From Acidaminobacterium chupaoyuni (lineage in GTDB: Bacteria > Bacillota > Clostridia > Oscillospirales > Butyricicoccaceae): a stretch of DNA of 64,000 nt. Below the pieces are notes generated by a model. That model saw only the letters and a list, made by a program, of their open reading frames with translations, did no database searches and was not told where the DNA came from. How positions within the stretch are numbered: the stretch's first letter is position 1; every line of letters starts with the position of its first letter. Below, piece after piece: positions 41,797 through 49,223 of this stretch. The stretch lies in assembly GCA_047936785.1 (NCBI GenBank), contig CP176394.1, one strand, 5' to 3'. The position numbers and the translations under genes were made by a program.

Positions 41797-42549
41797 ATGA
41801 GCAGGCATTGGAAAAACCATGGAAAAGATGGGTTCACATTGATCGAATTGATCGTGGTGGTGGCCATCATCAGCATTTTGGCGGTGGTGCTGGTTCCCGG
41901 TTATTTCGCTTATATCGGCAAGGCCGATAAGACGGTTTGCGCGCATAACCGCGCTCAAATCGTGGGCGAATATCAATTGCAGCGGGCGGCGGGGGAAGAC
42001 GCCACGCTGGAAGCGGTGCTGGAAGCATATAAAGCGGCCAATGAAGAGATTTGCCCCCAAAAAGGCACGATCAGCGTGAAGGATGGAGCTCTGATCTGCT
42101 CGGCCCACGATGATTCTGCGGATGAAGGAATGAAGATCACGATGGATGCGGCCAATTATCTGGCGCAATATCTGTCGGAATTTAAAGGCCCATATATCAG
42201 CGGAGATATGTTGACGGGAGTGATGTATCAACATAACGGCGGTTCTTTGCCCCTGGTCACACAAAGCGGCGAAACTTGGGATCGAATCAAGAAAGAACTC
42301 AACCCCAAGGCAAAACTGCCCCAAGATCTCTATTGGCGCGCAAATACTGTGGGAAAAGAATTCATCCTTTTTGCAAACCCCAGCAACAGTAAGAATCATG
42401 TAAACTGGGAAGGTTATGTCTGTTACTACAAGGGTGAATATTATGTTTCCACCAAGCCTTCCGGCAAATCGCCTCTCAATATCAGCACAAACGGCCAAAC
42501 CGTGGAAGAATGGCTGATAAAAAACAAGTGGAAAAAGGTCGGCGCTTGA
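41797..42549 (+). CDS. type IV pilin-like / pseudopilin protein with prepilin signal
   Basis: A 250-residue protein with a class III prepilin signal: a basic leader of 12 residues ending in Gly, then FTLIELIVVVAIISILAVVL with Glu at +5. Prepilin peptidase would cut after Gly 12 and the hydrophobic helix would anchor it in the membrane. The C-terminal 215 residues form an extracellular domain that I do not recognise, with Cys at about 48, 88, 98 and 209 that could pair. No prepilin peptidase, assembly ATPase or platform protein is in the window, so it is an orphan here. ATG 41797 follows AGAAGGCGATG. It shares a transcript with the unknown gene upstream. Confidence 0.87.
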   Translation: MSRHWKNHGKDGFTLIELIVVVAIISILAVVLVPGYFAYIGKADKTVCAHNRAQIVGEYQLQRAAGEDATLEAVLEAYKAANEEICPQKGTISVKDGALICSAHDDSADEGMKITMDAANYLAQYLSEFKGPYISGDMLTGVMYQHNGGSLPLVTQSGETWDRIKKELNPKAKLPQDLYWRANTVGKEFILFANPSNSKNHVNWEGYVCYYKGEYYVSTKPSGKSPLNISTNGQTVEEWLIKNKWKKVGA

Positions 42550-42580
42550 GCCTTTTAGGGAAAACAGCACCAAGCAAAAC

Positions 42581-42619
42581 AAAAAGCTGCGAACTTTTTA
42601 TGGTTCGCAGCTTTTTTTG
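42581..42619 (+). terminator. rho-independent terminator after the pilin-like gene
   Basis: Stem AAAAGCTGCGAAC/GTTCGCAGCTTTT with an eight-base loop and T7 tail. Confidence 0.95.
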
Positions 42620-42794
42620 ATCGGCAGAGTTTTGATATTTTCTTTTGGCGCTTGTATGACGCAGCGAGAACCGGCGGAGGAATGGATTTTGCTTTTGCAC
42701 CGAACCCAATCTGCCGGCGGGAATTCTATCGAAAAAAGGCATGGAGCGCGGCCTTGGCCGCAATAACGCATTGAGCCGCAGGAGAAAAATAAAC

Positions 42795-42831
42795 AAAAAG
42801 CATCTCTTCTGTGATAGAAGAGATGCTTTTT
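42795..42831 (-). terminator. terminator of the tRNA-Leu gene
   Basis: Sixteen-base perfect stem AAAAAGCATCTCTTCT and complement with a five-base loop, directly downstream of the tRNA 3' end on the minus strand; the transcript ends in U5. Confidence 0.92.
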
Positions 42832-42832
42832 A

Positions 42833-42915
42833 TGGTGCGGTCGACGGGACTTGAACCCGTATGGTTGCCCACACGCCCCTCAAACGTGCGCGTCTGCCTG
42901 TTCCGCCACGACCGC
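42833..42915 (-). tRNA. tRNA-Leu (anticodon GAG)
   Basis: An 83-base class II tRNA. Acceptor arms GCGGTCG/CGACCGC pair fully, the T arm is ACGGG-TTCAAGT-CCCGT, the anticodon stem CACGT/GCGTG flanks the loop TTGAGGG with anticodon GAG, and the long variable arm has the short stem typical of leucine tRNAs. The CCA end is encoded. It reads CUC and CUU codons. The gene stands alone, with its own terminator. Confidence 0.97.
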
Positions 42916-42984
42916 ATAGAATTATCAGAATCAGCCTTCATATATTACCACATTGCCGCAAAAAAAGCAAGAACTTTTTCGATG

Positions 42985-43027
42985 CAAATAAAACTGCCGA
43001 AGGGGAAGAGAAAGTTTCCCCTTCGGC
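42985..43027 (-). terminator. terminator after the polysaccharide deacetylase gene
   Basis: Twelve-base stem GCCGAAGGGGAA/TTCCCCTTCGGC with an eight-base loop; the minus-strand tail is AGTTTTATTTG. It lies nine bases after the stop at 43037. Confidence 0.85.
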
Positions 43028-43036
43028 GGCTCAAAA

Positions 43037-44431
43037 TTATTTGGGGCGAACGGGGTCAAGAATTTTGCTCACATCCAAAAGGTCATTCAGGCGCCCGCCT
43101 TTTAAAGAGATGCCGTCGATATTGCGCCGCTGCATCAACACGCCGTTTTCGCCGCGATATTTCAGATAAGCCGAGCGGCTTTGCACGCCGCAGAACATCT
43201 TAAAGCCGTTTTGCAGCATATGCTGATGCTTGGGGTCTTTCACATCGATCAGCTCGCCATAGGGATAGATATAAATATCTGTGGGGCCCAGCACAGGTGT
43301 TGCCTCGCGGAGCCACTTATCGTTATCGGCGGCGATCTTTTCATAAGAACGCTTGGAAGGCGAGTTGTGGCCATAGCTGTGGGAAGCAAAGCACCAGCCC
43401 ATTTCCTTCAGTTTGTCGGCGATGGCTTTTGCCTGCGCCAAAATCTGGGGATAGTTGGGGGCATCCATCAGATCGGTGGGGAAGCCGAGGATGCCTTCAT
43501 ATCCGGTGGAAGCGATGACGCCCCGCGCCCCGCGGAAGGAAAAATCGGGGTTTTCGGCAACGAATTTTTCAAGGATCGGCACAATGGCGTTATCATCGGA
43601 ATAAGTGCGCGTTCCATCGGCCTGATCGGTATAGGTGACGATATTCCCCTCTTCATTCAGCGCGAAGCCATGGGCCATGCCGTTGGCCTTCATATATTTA
43701 TAGAAATTCAGATCGTCGATGGAAAGCACCAGCGGCTTTTTGCCTTCGGGGATCATCAGGCTTTCGGGTTTTTGCGCCACGCCGTTGGCATCCACCTGAT
43801 AAAGAAGATGGATATCGATCAGCACATAGCCGTTGGCATAAAACTGGCGCATGATCTCTTTGAATTCGGGCACTGTGACGAAATAATCGTCAAAGCCCTT
43901 TTGCTGGGCGTCGCCGTCAAAAGCCAGTTCGGGATAAGCGATGAGAGGATGAAAAAAGATATGCTCCACCGGGCCCTGATAGGCGACCAAAGTGGAAAAC
44001 TGCTGATAAGTTTTATAAAGCTTTTCGGTCTCCTGCTTTTTTTCGGGGGCATAGCGATATAAAGTATCCAGCGATTCCGCCGCCTTTTTATAATCGCCCT
44101 CTTTGGCCGAAGTCTGAGCCGCTGTCATCAGCTCGGAAGAAACTTTTTTCACGGCTTCGGTTTTCAAAGCGGTATATTCTTTGGTTTTGTTTTTTTCGGC
44201 GGCCGTGTTCATTTTATCCAAAGCGCCGTAAACATCGCCCTTGTCATAAAGCTCTTTCGCTTCCAGATAAATTTTGTTTTTGCCTTCGAAAATGCCCCCC
44301 AAAAGCGATTTTTCGGTGGAAGCGGTTCCTTTTTTATGCGAAAAAGAGGGGGCGATCACCAGCGTGGTCAAAGCGGCCAAAGAGAGGCAAAGCGCCGCGA
44401 TGGCCACGATAAAAGCAAGTTTCCGTTTCAA
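43037..44431 (-). CDS. polysaccharide deacetylase family protein with TPR-like N-terminal region
   Basis: A 464-residue membrane-anchored, external protein. One hydrophobic helix (about 5-27) is followed by a helical region (about 50-135) with two TPR-like units (KELYDKGDVYGALDKMN and AKEGDYKKAAESLDTLYRY). The NodB-type domain then has VLSIDDLNFY with the Asp pair and SHSYGHNSP with the zinc-binding HxxxH. These enzymes remove acetyl groups from peptidoglycan or other glycans. The start is TTG 44431, chosen because GAGGAATAAA precedes it; an upstream ATG frame overlaps the end of the nucleotidyltransferase gene and has no site. The two genes are 25 bases apart and probably co-transcribed. Confidence 0.9.
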   Translation of the reverse strand: MKRKLAFIVAIAALCLSLAALTTLVIAPSFSHKKGTASTEKSLLGGIFEGKNKIYLEAKELYDKGDVYGALDKMNTAAEKNKTKEYTALKTEAVKKVSSELMTAAQTSAKEGDYKKAAESLDTLYRYAPEKKQETEKLYKTYQQFSTLVAYQGPVEHIFFHPLIAYPELAFDGDAQQKGFDDYFVTVPEFKEIMRQFYANGYVLIDIHLLYQVDANGVAQKPESLMIPEGKKPLVLSIDDLNFYKYMKANGMAHGFALNEEGNIVTYTDQADGTRTYSDDNAIVPILEKFVAENPDFSFRGARGVIASTGYEGILGFPTDLMDAPNYPQILAQAKAIADKLKEMGWCFASHSYGHNSPSKRSYEKIAADNDKWLREATPVLGPTDIYIYPYGELIDVKDPKHQHMLQNGFKMFCGVQSRSAYLKYRGENGVLMQRRNIDGISLKGGRLNDLLDVSKILDPVRPK

Positions 44432-44456
44432 TTTATTCCTCAACTTTCTGCGGCGT

Positions 44457-45362
44457 TCAGCGCAGCGCGGGATACAGCCCTTCTGCATATGCTTTTTGTA
44501 ATGCCGCTTTCACCATAGATTTGTCTTCAGGATAGGTCACGCCGAACCATTCGCTGCCTGTGCGCAGAACAGAAACCTGCGCAGCCTTTTTGCGGATCAG
44601 CTGATCGACGGAAAAAGGCAGGTAATATTCCGCTTTCAGCGGGTCGGCCATCGGCGAAGAAAGAAATTCGGCGAATCCTTTTTCCAAATGCTCGAACATT
44701 TCGGGGGCAAAGCCCCACACATTCATCGAAACCGTGCTTTGCGGATCGAGCGGCAGGAAATTTACGCCGTCTTCGGTATATTCCGCGCCGCAGGGCGCTT
44801 TGCGGATCTTTGTGCGCTCGGTGACGGTTTTCAAAAAGCCGTTTTCGGTTTCGCAGACACCGCGTGAAACCGTTCCGTTTTCGGTGAGCGTATTTTTGAG
44901 GATGTAGCCCACCATGCAAAGCGGAAGCGGCTGAACGCTTTTCTGAGAAGCGAGAAAATCATACAGCAGACGGTAGGTCTCGCGGCCATAGAAATCATCG
45001 GCATTGATGACGCCGAAAGGCCCGTCGATCACATCGCGCGCGCAAAGCACGGCGTGTGAGGTGCCCCAGGGCTTCACGCGGCCTTCGGGGGCGGTAAAGC
45101 CCGCGGGCAGGCGATCGACGCTTTGGAAAGCATAGGCAACTTCCATTTTTTCGCGGGTGCGCGCGCCGATTTTCTCTTCGAAAAGGTCTTTCAATTCTTC
45201 TTTAATCACGAAGACGACTTTTTCAAAACCGGCCAGGCGGGCATCATGCAAAGAATAATCAATAATGATCTCGCCGTTGGGGCCGAGGGGATCGATCTGC
45301 TTCAATCCGCCATATCGGCTGCCCATGCCGGCAGCCAAAACCAAAAGAGTGGGTTTTTTCAT
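44457..45362 (-). CDS. sugar-phosphate nucleotidyltransferase-like protein
   Basis: A 301-residue NTP-transferase fold protein. The nucleotide-binding motif LVLAAGMGSRYGGLKQ opens the protein and the metal-binding Asp pair is in GVINADDFYG (about residue 115). It resembles the glucose-1-phosphate-type nucleotidyltransferases, but the C-terminal half is short and lacks the usual left-handed beta helix, so the sugar is not predicted. ATG 45362 follows AAAGGAG at eight bases. It lies upstream of the polysaccharide deacetylase gene, suggesting shared work on a cell-surface glycan. Confidence 0.88.
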   Translation of the reverse strand: MKKPTLLVLAAGMGSRYGGLKQIDPLGPNGEIIIDYSLHDARLAGFEKVVFVIKEELKDLFEEKIGARTREKMEVAYAFQSVDRLPAGFTAPEGRVKPWGTSHAVLCARDVIDGPFGVINADDFYGRETYRLLYDFLASQKSVQPLPLCMVGYILKNTLTENGTVSRGVCETENGFLKTVTERTKIRKAPCGAEYTEDGVNFLPLDPQSTVSMNVWGFAPEMFEHLEKGFAEFLSSPMADPLKAEYYLPFSVDQLIRKKAAQVSVLRTGSEWFGVTYPEDKSMVKAALQKAYAEGLYPALR

Positions 45363-45520
45363 ATGAACTCTCCTTTGAAAATCAATTGATGAAAAGTGGA
45401 GCATTTTTGGTGTTTTGCGGCGCGGCCCATAGCTTTGCGGCAAAATAACGAAGAAAAATGACACGATTCGACAATTACAGTATATCAATTCTTGCGGTCA
45501 AAGGCAATCATCAGAAGCAG

Positions 45521-45549
45521 TTGCCTGAAAAAAAGGAATGTGCTAAACT
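45521..45549 (+). promoter_or_regulatory. promoter of the pyruvate-kinase-C-like gene
   Basis: TTGCCT (45521-45526), 17-base spacer, TAAACT (45544-45549), 33 bases before the start codon. Confidence 0.55.
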
Positions 45550-45581
45550 GAATTTATCTGAAAAAAGGAGGCATGGCTGAG

Positions 45582-46130
45582 ATGTATTTTGAAAAAGCGG
45601 GCAAAGCAAACACCGAGAAGACCATTGAACTGGCGCTGAAAGCCGCCGAAGAGGCGAAGATCGATACCATTGTGGTGGCAACGGGAACCGGTGAAACCGC
45701 GCTGCTGCTGAAAGACGCCGCGAAAAAAGGGATGCACATTGCGGTGGTGACCCATGTGAACGGCTATCAGGCGCCCGGAGAGCAGGAGATGCCCCTTGAA
45801 ACGCGCAAAGAGCTGGAAGCATGCGGCATGCAGGTGGTGACGGCCACCCATGTGCTCAGCGGGGCCGAACGCGGGCTTTCAAGAAAATTCACGGGGGTCT
45901 ATCCCATCGAGATCATGGCCCACACGCTGAGAATGTTCGGCCAGGGCACAAAGGTTTGTGTGGAATGCGCCGTGATGGCGCTGGATGCGGGCGCCATCGC
46001 GCCGGGCAGCGTTGTGGCCATTGCCGGCACGGGCCGCGGCGCCGATACCTGCTGGATCATGCGCCCCGCGCATGCACAGGATATTCTGGATACCAAGTTG
46101 GATCGCCTGATCTGCAAACCTATTGTTTAG
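45582..46130 (+). CDS. stand-alone pyruvate kinase C-terminal-domain-like protein
   Basis: A 182-residue protein that matches only the allosteric alpha/beta (PK_C) domain of pyruvate kinase; no barrel domain is encoded, so it cannot be a pyruvate kinase. Marks are TIVVATGTGETALLL near residue 30, MHIAVVTHVNGY, and SVVAIAGTGRGADTCWIM near 145. Such single-domain proteins occur in methanogens and Clostridia, commonly mislabelled as pyruvate kinase; their role is unknown, perhaps binding a phosphorylated ligand. ATG 45582 has GGAGG ten bases upstream; the ATG at 45573 is too near that site. Monocistronic, with its own promoter and terminator. Confidence 0.9.
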   Translation: MYFEKAGKANTEKTIELALKAAEEAKIDTIVVATGTGETALLLKDAAKKGMHIAVVTHVNGYQAPGEQEMPLETRKELEACGMQVVTATHVLSGAERGLSRKFTGVYPIEIMAHTLRMFGQGTKVCVECAVMALDAGAIAPGSVVAIAGTGRGADTCWIMRPAHAQDILDTKLDRLICKPIV

Positions 46131-46156
46131 ACGCGAAAACCGCGAAAAAAGACGAA

Positions 46157-46200
46157 AAACACCGCCGCTTTTTTTGAAAAAAGCGGCGGTGCTTTTATTT
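46157..46200. terminator. bidirectional terminator between convergent genes
   Basis: Stem CACCGCCGCTTTTTT/AAAAAAGCGGCGGTG with a tiny loop, T-rich on both sides. It serves the PK_C-like gene on the plus strand and the sensor kinase gene on the minus strand. Confidence 0.9.
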
Positions 46201-49006
46201 AGGAGCGGGCATTGAGCAGCCGCAAAAGCGTATCGCAGAGCAGATCGGGGGAAACGGGCTTTGCCAGATGGGCGTTCATGCCCGATTCAAGACTGTGCTG
46301 GATGTCTTCTTCAAAGGCGTTGGCCGTCATGGCAATGATGGGAATGACGAGAGCATCCGGCCGGCGGCAGGCGCGGATGGCGCGGGTGGCTTCCAGACCA
46401 TCCATCACCGGCATACGGATATCCATCAGAATAGCATCATAGGTGAAGGGGGCGGAAGAAGCGAAAAGATCCACGCCGATTTTTCCGTTTTCGGCATGAT
46501 CAACCACCATGGCGCGGCTTTCCAAAAGCTTGGTGGCGATCTGGGTGTTCAAAGGATGATCTTCACAGAGCAGAATGTGTTTGCCCGCCAGCCTGTGGTG
46601 AGAAAGCGTTTCTTCGCCGTGTGTTTCGGCTTCGGCGATCTGTTCGGCGGTGGCCAGGGGGAAGGGCAGGGTCAGCGTGAACGCCGTGCCTTCGCCCAAA
46701 CGGCTTTCCACCGTAATGGTGCCGCCCATCAGCTCAACGATCTGTTTGGTGATGGCCATGCCCAGGCCGGTGCCCTGATATTGGCTGGTGGTCTGGTTAT
46801 GTTCCTGGCTGAAAGATTCAAAAAGATGCGGCAGAAATTCGGGGCTGATGCCGATGCCGTTATCGCGGATGACGATTTTATCCACCAGCAGTGTGTCGGT
46901 TTTGGAAAGGCATTCGATGGAAAAATCGATGACCCCGCCTTCCGGCGTGAATTTGACGGCATTGCTCAGAATGTTCATCAGAACCTGCTGTGTGCGGCCC
47001 ACATCCACATAAAGCGCGACGGAAAGAACCGCGGGCAGATGGGTGTGGAAGGTGAGCTTTTTTTCTTCCAGATTGGGCTTGATGAGCGAAAAGGTGTTGA
47101 ATAGCAGGTTGCTGCCGTCACATACGGTGGGGTGAAGCTCTAATTTTCCGCTTTCGATCTTGCTCACATCCAGCGTGTCGTTGATGAGGTTGAGCAGATA
47201 GCGGCCCGAAAGTTCCAGCTGGTCGAGATAGGGCGGGAACTGTTCGGGCTTTTTCAGTTCTTTCATCAAAGAAGTCAGCCCCAGAATGCCGTTGAGAGGC
47301 GTGCGCATATCATGACTGATGCGTGAAAGAAAGCTGGTTTTTGCCGCGTTGGCCGCCTGAAGCTGAAGGTTTTGCCGTTTGCTGCTTTTGGCGCGCAAAA
47401 TCAGAAAAACAATCAGAAAAACGGAAAGCGTGCAGAAGATCAAAAGGAAAGAAGCCAGAAGCGGCTGTTCATAGACAAAATATTTGAAACCATGGCGGCC
47501 GAGGGAGGAAGAAGCCTGTGCGAAATATTCATAGGTGTGTTCTTCGGTGAGCGTGCCGATAAAACGGTTCAGCGGGCCCAGAAGGATAATGCTGCTATGC
47601 TGCACATAAAGGGAGTGGGGGGAGTTGCTGCCCGCCAGCGCCACGATCAGCATATTGGAAAATTGGCTGTTGATGGCATATTCCACCGCGCGGTTATCGC
47701 CGATGCCCATAGCCGCTTTCCCCTGTTTGACGGCTTTGACGCAATCGGCCACCGTGTCGCAATAAAGAATATGGGAAGGACGGCTGGCCAAAATGGGCAG
47801 CTGTGTGCCCCGAGGGGCCGCCAGAGTATCGCTGCTTTTCAGCTGCGAGCTGCCATCCAGCCGCCGAAAGGTGACATAGCTTGTTTGAGAATAGGGGTTG
47901 GAAACGACATATCCCCGGGAAGAAATATATTGTTCGGCATATTTGGGCAAAACGAGAATATCATAATTGGTCTTATCCAGCAGGGCGCTCAGCTCATCCA
48001 GGCGGTTCCAGGTATCATAACGCACAGAAAGACCGGCGGTTTTGGCGAATTCTTCGATCAGCGAAACGGCCACCCCAGAGGGAACATTGCCGGGGCCCAC
48101 ATAGCTGTAGGGCGCGTTATTGGCGCCCATCAGCACGCGAAGCTGATGATTGCGCGAAAAATAAGCGGCTTCGGTGGAGGTCAGTTCGAAGGTGCGCGCA
48201 CTGCGGATGTTGCCAAAATAGGTTTCATATAAAGAAGATTCAAAATCGGGGGAATATTGGCTGATTTTGGAGATGGCATTATCGATTTCGGCAACAAGAG
48301 TGGCGTTGCCGGATGTGGTGACAAAATAATAGGGGCGCGGGGCAAAACGGCAGATCTCTTTCGTATCGGGAAAATAATTCAGTGAAACACGCAGCAGAAC
48401 ATCGGCAGTGTTGTTTCTCAGGGCGGCCTGCTGTTCTTCTGTGGAAGAGCAGAGGATCTCTTTATAGGGCAGCTGATAGCTGCTCATAAAAGATTTCAGC
48501 TCGGCCCTTCTCGCGGCGGCGTTTGCAATGACCGCCACCCGCAGCGGTGAAAATCGGGTGTAATTGATGGAGGATATGTCACCGTTGGTTTTCAAGGCGG
48601 AAAGCATGGTGTAGACCATGCCGTAATTATGGGTGGGAAAGGAAAACTGTTTGCTGAGGGCTTCGCTGTAAAGCATGGGGCAGACGATATCCGCCTGACC
48701 GGTTTTCACCAGTTCCAGGCTGGCGGCAAGCGAAGCATCCAGCGATTCCTTTTCGACCACTACATATTCCAGATTCCAGCCCGCATATTGGGCGATGCGG
48801 TTGAGGTAATCCACCGAATAGCCGGAAAGGTTGCCGGCGGCATCTCTCTGGGCCAGCCCATCCTGCAAAACAATGGCTGCTTTCACGGTGTGTGAGGTTT
48901 GGGCGGAAGCGGAAACAGGCAAAAAAACACAAAAACACAGATAAAAAAGCAGTAATCCGACCGCCAAAAACCGCGTCTTTTTTAAGGAGGAAGGAGACAT
49001 GTTCAT
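46199..49006 (-). CDS. hybrid sensor histidine kinase with two periplasmic binding domains (BvgS/EvgS-like layout)
   Basis: A 935-residue membrane kinase. After a signal/anchor helix (about 12-35) come two type 3 solute-binding (Venus-flytrap) domains (about 40-260 and 280-495), a membrane span (about 510-532), a HisKA domain with the phospho-His in SRISHDMRTPLNG, a HATPase domain (N box LMNILSNAVKFTPEGG; G boxes DNGIGIS and GTGLGMA) and a receiver domain with Asp in DAILMDIRMPVMDG and Lys in LAKPVS. No HPt domain follows and no response regulator is adjacent, so the output partner is elsewhere. Start ATG 49006 follows GAGGGG. The sensor domains suggest it reads an amino acid or similar small solute. 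Confidence 0.94.
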   Translation of the reverse strand: MNMSPSSLKKTRFLAVGLLLFYLCFCVFLPVSASAQTSHTVKAAIVLQDGLAQRDAAGNLSGYSVDYLNRIAQYAGWNLEYVVVEKESLDASLAASLELVKTGQADIVCPMLYSEALSKQFSFPTHNYGMVYTMLSALKTNGDISSINYTRFSPLRVAVIANAAARRAELKSFMSSYQLPYKEILCSSTEEQQAALRNNTADVLLRVSLNYFPDTKEICRFAPRPYYFVTTSGNATLVAEIDNAISKISQYSPDFESSLYETYFGNIRSARTFELTSTEAAYFSRNHQLRVLMGANNAPYSYVGPGNVPSGVAVSLIEEFAKTAGLSVRYDTWNRLDELSALLDKTNYDILVLPKYAEQYISSRGYVVSNPYSQTSYVTFRRLDGSSQLKSSDTLAAPRGTQLPILASRPSHILYCDTVADCVKAVKQGKAAMGIGDNRAVEYAINSQFSNMLIVALAGSNSPHSLYVQHSSIILLGPLNRFIGTLTEEHTYEYFAQASSSLGRHGFKYFVYEQPLLASFLLIFCTLSVFLIVFLILRAKSSKRQNLQLQAANAAKTSFLSRISHDMRTPLNGILGLTSLMKELKKPEQFPPYLDQLELSGRYLLNLINDTLDVSKIESGKLELHPTVCDGSNLLFNTFSLIKPNLEEKKLTFHTHLPAVLSVALYVDVGRTQQVLMNILSNAVKFTPEGGVIDFSIECLSKTDTLLVDKIVIRDNGIGISPEFLPHLFESFSQEHNQTTSQYQGTGLGMAITKQIVELMGGTITVESRLGEGTAFTLTLPFPLATAEQIAEAETHGEETLSHHRLAGKHILLCEDHPLNTQIATKLLESRAMVVDHAENGKIGVDLFASSAPFTYDAILMDIRMPVMDGLEATRAIRACRRPDALVIPIIAMTANAFEEDIQHSLESGMNAHLAKPVSPDLLCDTLLRLLNARS

Positions 49007-49047
49007 CAAAACCCCTCACCAAAATGAAATTTAGCCGAAAAAACAAC

Positions 49048-49077
49048 AATTATAGGTTATAGTATAACATTTTGTCT
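49048..49077 (-). promoter_or_regulatory. possible promoter of the hybrid kinase gene
   Basis: TAGACA (49077-49072) and TATAAT (49053-49048) are 18 bases apart on the minus strand, about 40 bases before the start. It is divergent from the S9 peptidase promoter. Confidence 0.45.
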
Positions 49078-49141
49078 ATAAAGATTCAAATAGGAAGTAT
49101 AGATTTCACAAAAAACAATCAGAAAGAAATGCCGCCCGAAC

Positions 49142-49170
49142 TTGTGTTTAGCAGCTAATATATGTATAAT
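49142..49170 (+). promoter_or_regulatory. promoter of the S9 peptidase 1 gene
   Basis: TTGTGT (49142-49147), 17-base spacer, TATAAT (49165-49170), 53 bases before the start. Confidence 0.6.
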
Positions 49171-49223
49171 GGGAGCAAGGGCCCGAAAAAGGCCGAACAA
49201 AATTTTTAGGGGGAAACAATGCG

